Positions 32,461 to 39,914 of a DNA stretch of 64,000 bases are shown here, piece by piece. The position numbers were made by a program, and so were the translations under genes. The notes beneath the pieces are model-generated. The model did no database searches, was not told the DNA's origin, and saw nothing but the letters and a program-made list of their open reading frames with translations. Source of the DNA: Formicincola oecophyllae. GTDB lineage: Bacteria > Pseudomonadota > Alphaproteobacteria > Acetobacterales > Acetobacteraceae. The stretch lies in NCBI RefSeq assembly GCF_006542395.2, contig NZ_CP038231.1:248001-312000 (forward strand), in the 5' to 3' direction. The stretch's first letter is position 1. Every line of letters starts with the position of its first letter.

Positions 32461-35028
32461 TTAGAACTGGGCTGCAACAGTGCCGAAGAACTCCCGCGGT
32501 GCCGCCATGAAGAGGACCGGGTTGTCATCCCCCCTGATGGCAGCAGCGCCATGGATGCCGCCAGCGTAATGCTGCCCAAACAGGTTGGTGACGCCAAAGC
32601 GCGCCTGGAAGTTGTTCACAAAGCCAACGCGCCCGAAATCATAGGCCCCGGTGAGTTCAGAACTCCAGAAGCCAGGCGTTTTGACGTCGTTGGTGTAGGT
32701 GAGGTTGCGTGCGCTGCTGTAGGTAGTGTTGAAGTTGGCTGAAAGCCTGTGCCACCTGTAATGCAGGTTCATTTTGTACATGAACTTGGGGTAGTAGACC
32801 TGCTGCTTGCCTTTGATGTTCACCGCCCCTGTGGCCAGCGGCAGGTGGCTGTTCTGGTAAGTGGCATTGTTGTAGCTGAAACTGTTGGTCAGGGCGACAT
32901 CGCCCCATGTGTCGCTGTCCACGTCAAACAGGCGCAAGGGATGGATGGTGCCGATGAGGTCAACGCCATTCATGGTTTCCTTGCCCAGGTTCTGGTAGGA
33001 GCTAACCGGGTTGGTGATGGATCCAGACGTGATGGGGCCAAGCCTGTTCTGGTAATCAACGTGGTAATAATCCACAGCCGCATTCAGAACGGGCGATGTG
33101 TAGCGGTAACCCACAAGGTAGGTCCAAGTGCGCTCCGGCTTGAGGGACTTCTTGTTCTGCTCAAACACCTTCTGACCGCTGATGCTGCGCGAACCAAGGC
33201 CAGACCACGGCGTGCTGCTGCCAAACTGCACGTTGTAATCATAGGCCCTCATGTTCTCAGCGATGTCAGCGTAAAGTTCATGGTTTTTGAGGAAATGGTA
33301 GTTGTAGCTGAAATGCGGCAGAAAGGCCGCAGCAGCCGTCAAGCTGCCATTGGCCGCGTGGCTGTAGGGCAGCTGCCAGCCCTGGCGCGCCAGCTGGGCT
33401 GAATGGTCCCATTTGGTGCCACCCGTTGTGGTTTGGGTGAGGGAGCGGAAACCCGCCAGGAACGTCATGCCCTTGGTGATGGTGAAGGTGTCCTGCAGGT
33501 AGAACTGGAACGTGTTGGTGTTGGTCATGTCCTTCGCCCAGTGTTGGTCATTGCTTTTGTGCAAATGGTGCATCATGGAAAGCGGGCCTGAGGGGGTGTC
33601 CGCCTGCAGGTCGTTGTAGGTTTCCATGAAGTCGTTCTGGTACCAGAGGCCCGTTTTGATGGCGTTGCGCTTGCCTGCCTGGATGTCGAAATTCTGGGTG
33701 AAGCCAATGCGCCTCATGTCCGGGTGCTGGCGGAATTCAGCCATGGGGAACTGCGCTGGCGTCACAAAGCCAGGCATGGTGCCGCCATACCAAGCATTGG
33801 CCACCTGGCCGTAACCCAGTGTGGTGGAACGCACATTGGGGGCCAGCTGGAACTCCCCCTTCAGGCCAGTCAGGTAGGCACGCTGGATTTGGCCACTTTG
33901 GTAGGCTTCATCACTGACTTCATCGCCACTCAGCCCAGGGGCGCCCACAGCAGCGCCAGAGCAGGAGGGGTTGAAGGCCACGCAATTGGCCCAATTGACG
34001 GCCTTGCGGTAGTTTGGCTTGAAATAGCTGCCCTTGTAGCCAAGGACATGTTCCATGTTGTTGGTCATTTCAAGCGCGTTGTACTGATCAAAATCTGAGT
34101 AGTCGAAGTTGAAGGTCAGCTTGCCAACATCAGCCACGGGTTGGACGAGCTTGAAATTGCCCACATATTCCTTTTGGTAGCCATAGCCTGCCCAAAGGTT
34201 CTGGTCTGTGCGGTTGAAGGCAGCGTAGAACTTGGTGCCCGTGTCATTCAAAACACCTGAATTAAGGCGGATGAACGTGCGGTAGCCGCTGAAACTGGCA
34301 AATTGCTGGCTGATGTCAGCCTTGAATTTATTGGTGGGGTCCACCGTTTTATAGGTCAGCACACCGCCCAGCGTTTGGGCAGACGGTGTGTCCAGCGCCC
34401 CGGCGCCCTGGCTGACAGCCAAGGAGGCGATGTCCTCCTGGATGGCCAGCTGGTTGACGGAGGCACCACCCACATTGGCGAACATCTGGTTGCCCATGGG
34501 GATGCCATCAAGCGTCACGCCAAGTTGGGTGAGGTTGAAACCGCGCAGATAAAATGTGTCTGAGGCCGTGTCCATGCCAAACCCATCAGCACTGGTGAAA
34601 TTAGTGCCAGGCGTGGTGAGGGCAAGGGCCTGCAAAGGGTTAGTGCCTGTGACGAAATCATCAAGCACTTTGCGGTTGATGACATTTTCAGAACCAGTGA
34701 GCGCCTTGTGACGCCCACCGATATGGAGGGCCTCCAAGCTGCCTTTCACGTCATGGGGCCTGGGACGCCTGTGGGCAGAGGTATGGTTGCTGCCATGCAG
34801 GCGCGCGGTGGGGCGCCGGCTGTGTGCTTTCCTGTTATTGGAAACAAGGTTAGCACCTTTGGGTGGTGCCGTTATGCCTTTGGCGCGTGCAAAGGCTGGC
34901 GCCGGCACAGCGCAGCTGATGAGCAGCACAGTGCCCAAGGCTGGCGCCAGCGCCGTGCTGGATAGGTAACGGGCCGTGGTGTGGTTGCGGCGGGATGGCC
35001 TGAAGCCATGGCGTGGAAACTGTTTCAT
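32461..35028 (-). CDS. TonB-dependent outer membrane receptor
   Basis: Energy-dependent outer membrane transporter; the substrate is unknown. The start at 35028 gives 855 residues with a long basic signal region (KQFPRHGFRPSRRNHTT) before the hydrophobic core. The plug domain holds PLQALALTTPGTNF, FYLRGFNLTQLGVTLDGIPMG and an Ala/Gly/Val-rich strand (about 150-250). The remainder is a 22-strand-type barrel rich in aromatic and Asn residues, ending in the outer-membrane C-terminal Phe (VAAQF). No siderophore gene, TonB or Fur-type box is visible nearby. Closest to FepA/FecA-like receptors in plan, but that is not a substrate claim. Confidence 0.9.
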   Translation of the reverse strand: MKQFPRHGFRPSRRNHTTARYLSSTALAPALGTVLLISCAVPAPAFARAKGITAPPKGANLVSNNRKAHSRRPTARLHGSNHTSAHRRPRPHDVKGSLEALHIGGRHKALTGSENVINRKVLDDFVTGTNPLQALALTTPGTNFTSADGFGMDTASDTFYLRGFNLTQLGVTLDGIPMGNQMFANVGGASVNQLAIQEDIASLAVSQGAGALDTPSAQTLGGVLTYKTVDPTNKFKADISQQFASFSGYRTFIRLNSGVLNDTGTKFYAAFNRTDQNLWAGYGYQKEYVGNFKLVQPVADVGKLTFNFDYSDFDQYNALEMTNNMEHVLGYKGSYFKPNYRKAVNWANCVAFNPSCSGAAVGAPGLSGDEVSDEAYQSGQIQRAYLTGLKGEFQLAPNVRSTTLGYGQVANAWYGGTMPGFVTPAQFPMAEFRQHPDMRRIGFTQNFDIQAGKRNAIKTGLWYQNDFMETYNDLQADTPSGPLSMMHHLHKSNDQHWAKDMTNTNTFQFYLQDTFTITKGMTFLAGFRSLTQTTTGGTKWDHSAQLARQGWQLPYSHAANGSLTAAAAFLPHFSYNYHFLKNHELYADIAENMRAYDYNVQFGSSTPWSGLGSRSISGQKVFEQNKKSLKPERTWTYLVGYRYTSPVLNAAVDYYHVDYQNRLGPITSGSITNPVSSYQNLGKETMNGVDLIGTIHPLRLFDVDSDTWGDVALTNSFSYNNATYQNSHLPLATGAVNIKGKQQVYYPKFMYKMNLHYRWHRLSANFNTTYSSARNLTYTNDVKTPGFWSSELTGAYDFGRVGFVNNFQARFGVTNLFGQHYAGGIHGAAAIRGDDNPVLFMAAPREFFGTVAAQF

Positions 35029-35551
35029 GATGCGGTGCCCAAGGCAGCCGGCCTTACCCCAGGCAGCAGGGCGCATTTTTCCTACCACGCTTTGGAAGCA
35101 TGTTCGGAAAAGGCCTGCAGCACTTAGTGGTTAAGCGGCAGCCGTCATGGCGCATGGTTCGCCCCCACCAAAACAGGCAACGCCTGGTGGTGCTAGCCCC
35201 CAAAGGGGCTAAGGGGCCTTATGGCCAGATTTTAAGGAAGGGAGGAAGTGCTGTGCTGCCTCAAGCAGCGGGGCAACACATTCGCATCATCACGCCTGGC
35301 ATGGTCATGGCGGCGCGCTGTTCAGTCTGGTGTGGCAGAACGGGCTTGAAAGGCGCGCGGGCCATGGGAACGTCCTTTTGTCAGGGCAGCCAGCCGTGGT
35401 GGGCAAGCATACTGTGGCGTGGTTCCACCATCCCGCCACAGCGTGCTGAGCCTGGCAAGGGGTAGTTGCCAGTGTACTGAACGGAAAAACAACCCTGTTG
35501 CACAAGCGCAACATTATTGGCACTGCCCAGAGCATCCATTGGCCAAACCCA
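35029..35551. other. Intergenic region of about 520 bases beside the recombinase gene
   Basis: No convincing gene. It contains a hairpin-forming AGCCCCCAAAGGGGCT near 35196-35212 without a T run, and an inverted repeat with a 6-bp spacer at 35490-35519 near the 3' end of the recombinase gene (separate entry). It should also hold the TonB-receptor promoter, which I cannot identify. An open frame of 121 codons here has an unlikely composition. Confidence 0.5.
35490..35519. repeat. Inverted repeat with 6-bp spacer, candidate recombinase site
   Basis: Arms CAACCCTGTTGC (35490-35501) and GCAACATTATTG (35508-35519) match at 9 of 12 positions, with perfect 6-bp inner arms TGTTGC and GCAACA around a 6-base spacer. 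Twelve-base arms and a 6-8 base spacer are the layout of crossover sites used by tyrosine recombinases. It lies 33 bases beyond the 3' end of such a gene. The functional link is inference. Confidence 0.35.
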
Positions 35552-36637
35552 TCAAGCGAAGCTTGAACCGGGGTTGTCCTTCAGCAAGTCGGCTTGGCGT
35601 ACATAGCCCATCAGAACATCAAGGCTTTTATGGCGTGACGTGTCAGCGATCTTCAGCGCGCTGACACCAGCCATGGCCGCTGTAGTGATGAAGCCGGCGC
35701 GCAGGCTGTGGCCAGAGACCATGTCGGCATCCAGCCCCGCTTCCACAGCGTACTTCTTCACCATATTGGCCACGGAGCGCCCATTCATAGGGCGTTCTGA
35801 AAGATGGCCCCAGCGGTCTATGGAACGGAAAACAGGCCCCGATTTGATGCGCGCCGCACGCAGCCAAGCCTTGAGCAAGCGTGGCGCCTTCAAATGAAGG
35901 CCATCAGGAATGCCAACAGATTGGCCAGCGCCCACTTTATCGGTTTTGCTGCGCCTGATGGCCAGAACCACGCCACCTGTGCGCCAAAGGATATCCTCCA
36001 CAACCAGGGCCACCAGTTCAGAACGCCTGAAAGCCCCCATAAAGCCAATGGCCAGCATGGCGGCGTCACGCTTGCCGCGCAGTGTTTCCGTGGGGCAGCA
36101 GGCAACCATGGCTGCAAGGTCCTCCGCCAGGATGGCAGCGTGGCGTTCTGGCCTGGTGCCCAGTTCACGCCGGATGCCAGCCAGGATCCTGTCCACATCT
36201 TCATGGCGGGCGGGGTTGGGGTCTGTGCGGCCCATGGCGCGGTAAGCATAGGCCACGCCTGCACGCGCCCGGCTGATGGTGCTGGCGCGCAGGCCATCGC
36301 GCGCCATGGCGGCCAGCCAAGCGGCGATTTGTTCAGCGCTGGCTTGGGCCACTTCCTGGTTGCGCCTGCGGCACCAGCGCGCAAAGCTGCGCGCATCGCT
36401 TTCATAGGCACGCAGTGTGGCTGGGGCGAGGGCTGCGCGCGCGAAAGCATCCAGCCACTCCCGCTCCGTGACTGTTAGTTGGGCTGTGCCGGCAGTGCCT
36501 TGCCCAGTGGCCACTAGCTCTGTGGAGGTGGCCTCCACCAGGGTAGCACTGTTCCCCTCCTGAGCGTGGTCAGGGGTGGGGACAGGCAGGTTGGCGTCTT
36601 CATCCATGCCGTCAGGTGGTGGGGCGGCAGTGTTCAT
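35552..36637 (-). CDS. Tyrosine recombinase / integrase
   Basis: DNA strand-exchange enzyme of the phage-integrase family. From the ATG at 36637, with GGGA 8 bases upstream, it is 361 residues; the longer frame starts with TTG. It has an N-terminal SAM-like core-binding domain (WLDAFARAALAPATLRAYESD and following) and a catalytic domain. Catalytic residues read in order: Arg in GAFRRSEL, Lys in RRSKTDKVG, His-x-x-Arg in HSLRAGF, His in TSRHKSLD and Tyr in LMGYVRQ. A Pro/Glu-rich leader of about 60 residues precedes the binding domain. No phage or plasmid genes adjoin, and no tRNA borders it, so its substrate is unknown. Confidence 0.92.
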   Translation of the reverse strand: MNTAAPPPDGMDEDANLPVPTPDHAQEGNSATLVEATSTELVATGQGTAGTAQLTVTEREWLDAFARAALAPATLRAYESDARSFARWCRRRNQEVAQASAEQIAAWLAAMARDGLRASTISRARAGVAYAYRAMGRTDPNPARHEDVDRILAGIRRELGTRPERHAAILAEDLAAMVACCPTETLRGKRDAAMLAIGFMGAFRRSELVALVVEDILWRTGGVVLAIRRSKTDKVGAGQSVGIPDGLHLKAPRLLKAWLRAARIKSGPVFRSIDRWGHLSERPMNGRSVANMVKKYAVEAGLDADMVSGHSLRAGFITTAAMAGVSALKIADTSRHKSLDVLMGYVRQADLLKDNPGSSFA

Positions 36638-36776
36638 AGCGATGGTCCCTGATTGGCTGAGGGTTGGAAAGGCTTGAAAAAGTCTTTTGGGGCTTAAAGC
36701 GTTTGTTACCAAAAACCGCGCTGCGCTGCGGATTTAAGGGGAAATCATGACTTCTGGTAATGTCGATTATCGGTTC

Positions 36777-36802
36777 TTACATGTAAAGACACCTCAAGGT
36801 GT
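36777..36802 (-). promoter_or_regulatory. Two palindromes upstream of the recombinase gene
   Basis: TTACATGTAA (36777-36786) is a perfect 10-bp palindrome. ACACCT-CA-AGGTGT (36789-36802) is a 6-bp inverted repeat with a 2-base centre. Both lie about 140-165 bases upstream of the recombinase start, next to a GATAAT-like -10. They could be operator sites, but which protein would bind is unknown. Confidence 0.4.
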
Positions 36803-36807
36803 AAGGG

Positions 36808-36832
36808 TGAAAAAACCTCCCGTAGGAGGTTT
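36808..36832 (-). terminator. Rho-independent terminator downstream of the exported-protein gene
   Basis: An 8-bp perfect stem (AAACCTCC, 36813-36820, with GGAGGTTT, 36825-36832), loop CGTA, followed on the minus strand by six T. It is 30 bases past the stop of the gene ending at 36863 and insulates it from the recombinase gene. Confidence 0.88.
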
Positions 36833-36862
36833 GGTGAGCAACAGGGAAAAGCCCTTCAACCC

Positions 36863-37282
36863 TTAAGGCATGGCTAGGCGGACCACCTTGGCGCGGTCTG
36901 GAAAACGCACCAGAACCATGTTGGCCTGCCCCACAGCACACGCTGTGGCCTGGGCGGTGTGCAGCACCAGTAGGCAGGCGGGCTGAACCGCCAACGCGCC
37001 TTTAGGCAAGCGCAGATAGTAAAGCGGTCCTGTGGCCATGGCACTAACACGGGGCGTGGAACTTTCAAGCCACACAGCCCCCCAGGGCAGCCGCCCTTCA
37101 GCCACAGCAGCCAGGTTGGCCTGGACGTCCCCCGCCACCATCACTGAGCTGGCGCTGGCACAAGCGGCCTTGGCCTTGGCATGATAACTGCCATGAGGGG
37201 TCACTGTGCGTGCTGAAGCGTGGCTGGCCTGAACACCCATAACCAGCAGGACCAAACCAAGGCAGAGTGGTTTTATTTCCAT
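36863..37282 (-). CDS. Small exported protein, function unknown
   Basis: 139 residues with a signal peptide (MEIKPLCLGLVLLVMGVQASHASA) and predicted cleavage after ASA. The mature part has four Cys, a patterned GPLYYLRLPKGALAVQPACLLVLHTAQATAC and no motif I recognise. The ATG at 37282 is preferred over a longer frame because it starts the signal directly. It overlaps the end of the upstream transporter gene by 10 bases, so it is likely in the same operon. Ends before a strong terminator. Confidence 0.65.
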   Translation of the reverse strand: MEIKPLCLGLVLLVMGVQASHASARTVTPHGSYHAKAKAACASASSVMVAGDVQANLAAVAEGRLPWGAVWLESSTPRVSAMATGPLYYLRLPKGALAVQPACLLVLHTAQATACAVGQANMVLVRFPDRAKVVRLAMP

Positions 37283-37695
37283 GCAATCACCAGAAGCCCC
37301 ATGACGATGATGAGGCACCCCAAACCCATGCGTGGCGTGATGGCTTCCCCCAGGAACAGGGCGGCCAGCACCATGGCCACCACCACGCTGCCTTTGTCAA
37401 TCAAGGCGACATTGGCGACGTCCCCTAATTTGAGGGCCTTGTAGTAGAACAGCCATGAAAGGGCCGTGGCAAAGCCTGAAACGCCAAGCCACAGCCAGTT
37501 GGGCCCACGCAGCTGCGCGAAGTCACGCCATGGGACCACCAGGGCAGCGAACAGCAGAACGAAAAAGGCTACGAAAAGCGTTCTGACCGTCAAGCCCACA
37601 TTGGCGGTGACGCCAACCAGCCCCATTTTGGCGATGACGGACACGCAACCAGCGCACACCATGGAAAGCAGTGCGTAAAGCAACCACATGCTCAT
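37273..37695 (-). CDS. EamA-type (DMT superfamily) half-size membrane protein
   Basis: 140 residues with five hydrophobic helices, matching a single EamA repeat: start MWLLYALLSMVCAGCVSVIAKMGL, middle SWLFYYKALKLGDVANVALID, end LFLGEAITPRMGLGCLIIVMGLLVIA. Half-size DMT proteins usually act as homo- or heterodimers exporting small molecules. Ligand unknown. The gene downstream overlaps it by 10 bases. Confidence 0.85.
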   Translation of the reverse strand: MSMWLLYALLSMVCAGCVSVIAKMGLVGVTANVGLTVRTLFVAFFVLLFAALVVPWRDFAQLRGPNWLWLGVSGFATALSWLFYYKALKLGDVANVALIDKGSVVVAMVLAALFLGEAITPRMGLGCLIIVMGLLVIAWK

Positions 37696-37731
37696 GTTAA
37701 CGTTCTTTCATCAGCCCCACCCCGCCTTTGT

Positions 37732-38148
37732 TCAGGAACCAGGGCAGTGTTTGCTGGCCAGAACGCGGTTGATGGCGTCCATCTCCCCCTTGGTGCGGGC
37801 GAGGGCCTCACGCACGTCATTACCGCTGAGTTCAGCCATGGAATAGCTGTCGCTCAAGGAGCCAGGGCCCCAAATGGATAGATTATAGGCCTGGCGCTGC
37901 TTGGCTGTTTCCTTGGCTAAGGCGTCACCGGTTGTCAGGGCGGTGTGGGCCAGCTGGGCGCAGCTTTCTGAAGCGTAGGCGCTGTCTGAAACAGGGGTGG
38001 GGGCAACGTCCTCTGGTGCTGGGACGTCTGCCATGCAGCCAGCCAGCCCAAAGGCGCTGCCACCCATGAGGAGAGCCAGGGCCAGTTGGGTGCGGTTGGG
38101 GAACCACGTGGTTAGGATGGTGGGCATGTGCTTGGGGGGCATCGTCAA
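37732..38148 (-). CDS. Putative lipoprotein
   Basis: 138 residues. The N-terminal region has a basic stretch (PNRTQ), a hydrophobic run and lipobox LAGC (Cys38), followed by a Pro-rich tether and a helical mature part with two Cys (SESCAQLA and ASKHCPGS) that could form a disulfide. ATG starts at residues 3 and 8 are possible. No family recognised. It is 36 bases upstream of the EamA-like gene on the same strand. Confidence 0.65.
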   Translation of the reverse strand: MTMPPKHMPTILTTWFPNRTQLALALLMGGSAFGLAGCMADVPAPEDVAPTPVSDSAYASESCAQLAHTALTTGDALAKETAKQRQAYNLSIWGPGSLSDSYSMAELSGNDVREALARTKGEMDAINRVLASKHCPGS

Positions 38149-38224
38149 ATCCTACTTCCGCGACAGATGTGTGATGGTGTGCTGCCCCTCATAGCAGAAG
38201 CCAGCCTGCAGGCCACAGGCGCGC

Positions 38225-39082
38225 TCAGGGTGCTGTGCGCTGGGGCAGGGAAATTGGTGGATGGTTTTGGGTGGGCACGCGCCCAGGTTTGGTTTTGCGC
38301 GCGCTTTGCTGGGTGGCGTTTTTGCGCCGTGCCGCCATGAGCGGTGGGGCCACTTTGTGCTGGAGCTGCGCACGAGCGGCCTCCAGGCGCTCTTCGCGCA
38401 TGTGGTCGCTCTCTTGCTGGGCTTCGCGCATTTTCTCGCGCTGGGTAGGGTCCATGTTGTTGCTGTTGTCGCTGTCATTGATGCCTTCCTCCACCAGGGA
38501 GCGCGGCAGTGTTTTGACGAAATCGAAACCGCGCTGGCGCAGGCTGGCTGGCGTCAGGATGTAAATGCCGCCAGGGCCATTGATGAGCTGGTCGTTGTAA
38601 TCCAGGCTGGGGAACACTTCAGCGTTGATGTCGCGCCCTTCATTCATGGTGGTTTGGATCGTCATGGTGGCCAGGTCAGCCGGGTGGGTGGGGTTAAGGG
38701 TTATGCGCTTCACATCCAGAACCAAATGGCCGCTCATGCTGTGGCCCTCCATGTCCGTGGCGGGATAAAGCGTCTGCACCATGGTGGCGCCCTTGTGGGG
38801 CCCCGCCGTGATGAGGCGCGTGAACTGGACTGGACTGTCAAAATGCAGGATCAGCACATCGCCAGGCTCTATGCCCTCAACATGGCGCTGCCAGTAAAAG
38901 TGGAGGCCAGACTGGTAGAGCGCAAAGCCACCCCACCCAAGCAACACCACAGCCAAGCACCCAGCCAGAACGCGGCGCCACAAGGGCTGCAAGAAATGGC
39001 CCAGCCACTGTCCAGCGCTACTGGCGCGGGCCTTGTTTTCAACAGATCTGAAAGCGCGCAGAACGGCTTGTTCGTGAAACAT
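38225..39082 (-). CDS. Membrane-anchored protein, function unknown
   Basis: 285 residues from the ATG at 39082; a TTG start 11 codons earlier is also open. One transmembrane helix, LAGCLAVVLLGWGGFALYQS (about 40-60), puts the rest in the periplasm. There a domain of about 150 residues carries GDVLILHFDSPVQFTRL and GGIYILTPASLRQRG. The C-terminus is a charged coiled coil (REKMREAQQESDHMREERLE) with a basic tail. It may belong with the neighbouring small envelope genes, but I know no family. Confidence 0.65.
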   Translation of the reverse strand: MFHEQAVLRAFRSVENKARASSAGQWLGHFLQPLWRRVLAGCLAVVLLGWGGFALYQSGLHFYWQRHVEGIEPGDVLILHFDSPVQFTRLITAGPHKGATMVQTLYPATDMEGHSMSGHLVLDVKRITLNPTHPADLATMTIQTTMNEGRDINAEVFPSLDYNDQLINGPGGIYILTPASLRQRGFDFVKTLPRSLVEEGINDSDNSNNMDPTQREKMREAQQESDHMREERLEAARAQLQHKVAPPLMAARRKNATQQSARKTKPGRVPTQNHPPISLPQRTAP

Positions 39083-39233
39083 GGCTGACAAACCCCGCAC
39101 AATGAATGGCAGCAAAGGACGTCACTCAACGCCCATCTTGGTTCGGCCACCTTCAAGCCTGGCAGCCTTGTGGCGCTATGATGCCACGGGCTGGGGCGTG
39201 ACCCAACCACCCCACCTACTGGGGGTAGGGCAT

Positions 39234-39270
39234 GAAAAAAACCCGGCCACCCTTGGGGAGGGTAACCGGG
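39234..39270 (-). terminator. Rho-independent terminator of the downstream minus-strand gene
   Basis: An 11-bp stem (39242-39252 with 39260-39270, two G-U pairs) with a 7-base loop, followed by a run of T on the minus strand. It lies about 80 bases past the stop of the gene at 39349. Confidence 0.85.
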
Positions 39271-39348
39271 GCACAGTTATTCACAGCCATTCACAAGCTG
39301 TTTGCTGCCGGGGCGTGAGGCCAAAGCCAGCACCACGGCCTGCAATTA

Positions 39349-39759
39349 TCAGCGTTTGCCGGCTTCCTGGAGCTTCTTGTAGAAATGCGCCACCTGCTCA
39401 ATGACCTTCGGCGCCACATGCTGGCCGATATTGGCATCCAGGCCATGGATTTCATGGGCCTTGGCCATCATCTCAAAATGGCTGACGGGGATCTTGTCCT
39501 CGCGCACGCCGTCCTTCTCCATCATGTGCAGTACTTCATTGGCCATGTTAGCCCATGAGATGGCCACAGCTTCATGAGGGGTCTTGACCAGGACATTGTC
39601 GTTGGGAAGCTCTTTGCAGATAACCTCAAAGCCTTCCTCGCGGGCATGCTTGTTGTCCTGCTTGGCGTCAACGGCACGCACGGAGAACACGTCGCCACGG
39701 TCTGTACGCAGCTTGAAGTATTTGCGGTAATCCTCGTTGGACATTTGGCGGTGCGGCAT
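39349..39759 (-). CDS. Conserved small cytoplasmic protein, function unknown
   Basis: 136 residues from the ATG at 39759, where AGGGA lies 8 bases upstream. The protein is charged, with no signal or membrane helix: SNEDYRKYFKLRTDRGDVFSV, AREEGFEVICKELPNDNVLV and a helical C-terminus KVIEQVAHFYKKLQEAGKR. The composition looks like a small soluble, possibly stress-related protein, but I recognise no family. Single-gene unit with its own terminator. Confidence 0.7.
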   Translation of the reverse strand: MPHRQMSNEDYRKYFKLRTDRGDVFSVRAVDAKQDNKHAREEGFEVICKELPNDNVLVKTPHEAVAISWANMANEVLHMMEKDGVREDKIPVSHFEMMAKAHEIHGLDANIGQHVAPKVIEQVAHFYKKLQEAGKR

Positions 39760-39914
39760 GGTGGTTGTCCCTGTTGCTGGGTTGTTCACGTTCAGGCAAT
39801 CCGCCTGGGTCACCTTCCACGGAGGGGGGCCGCAGGCGCTCTGCATCAGGGTGAATCTTTAAGGCAGTTCAGGCTGGTTGGCCACTGCTATCTCAACCCC
39901 AGGCCAGTGGTGGC

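Noticed and set aside
35029-35200. Cobalamin riboswitch before the TonB receptor
   Set aside because: No B12-box (GCCACTG) is present on the coding strand.
35100-35465. 121-codon frame between the TonB receptor and recombinase
   Set aside because: Unlikely amino-acid composition, no ribosome binding site, no family.
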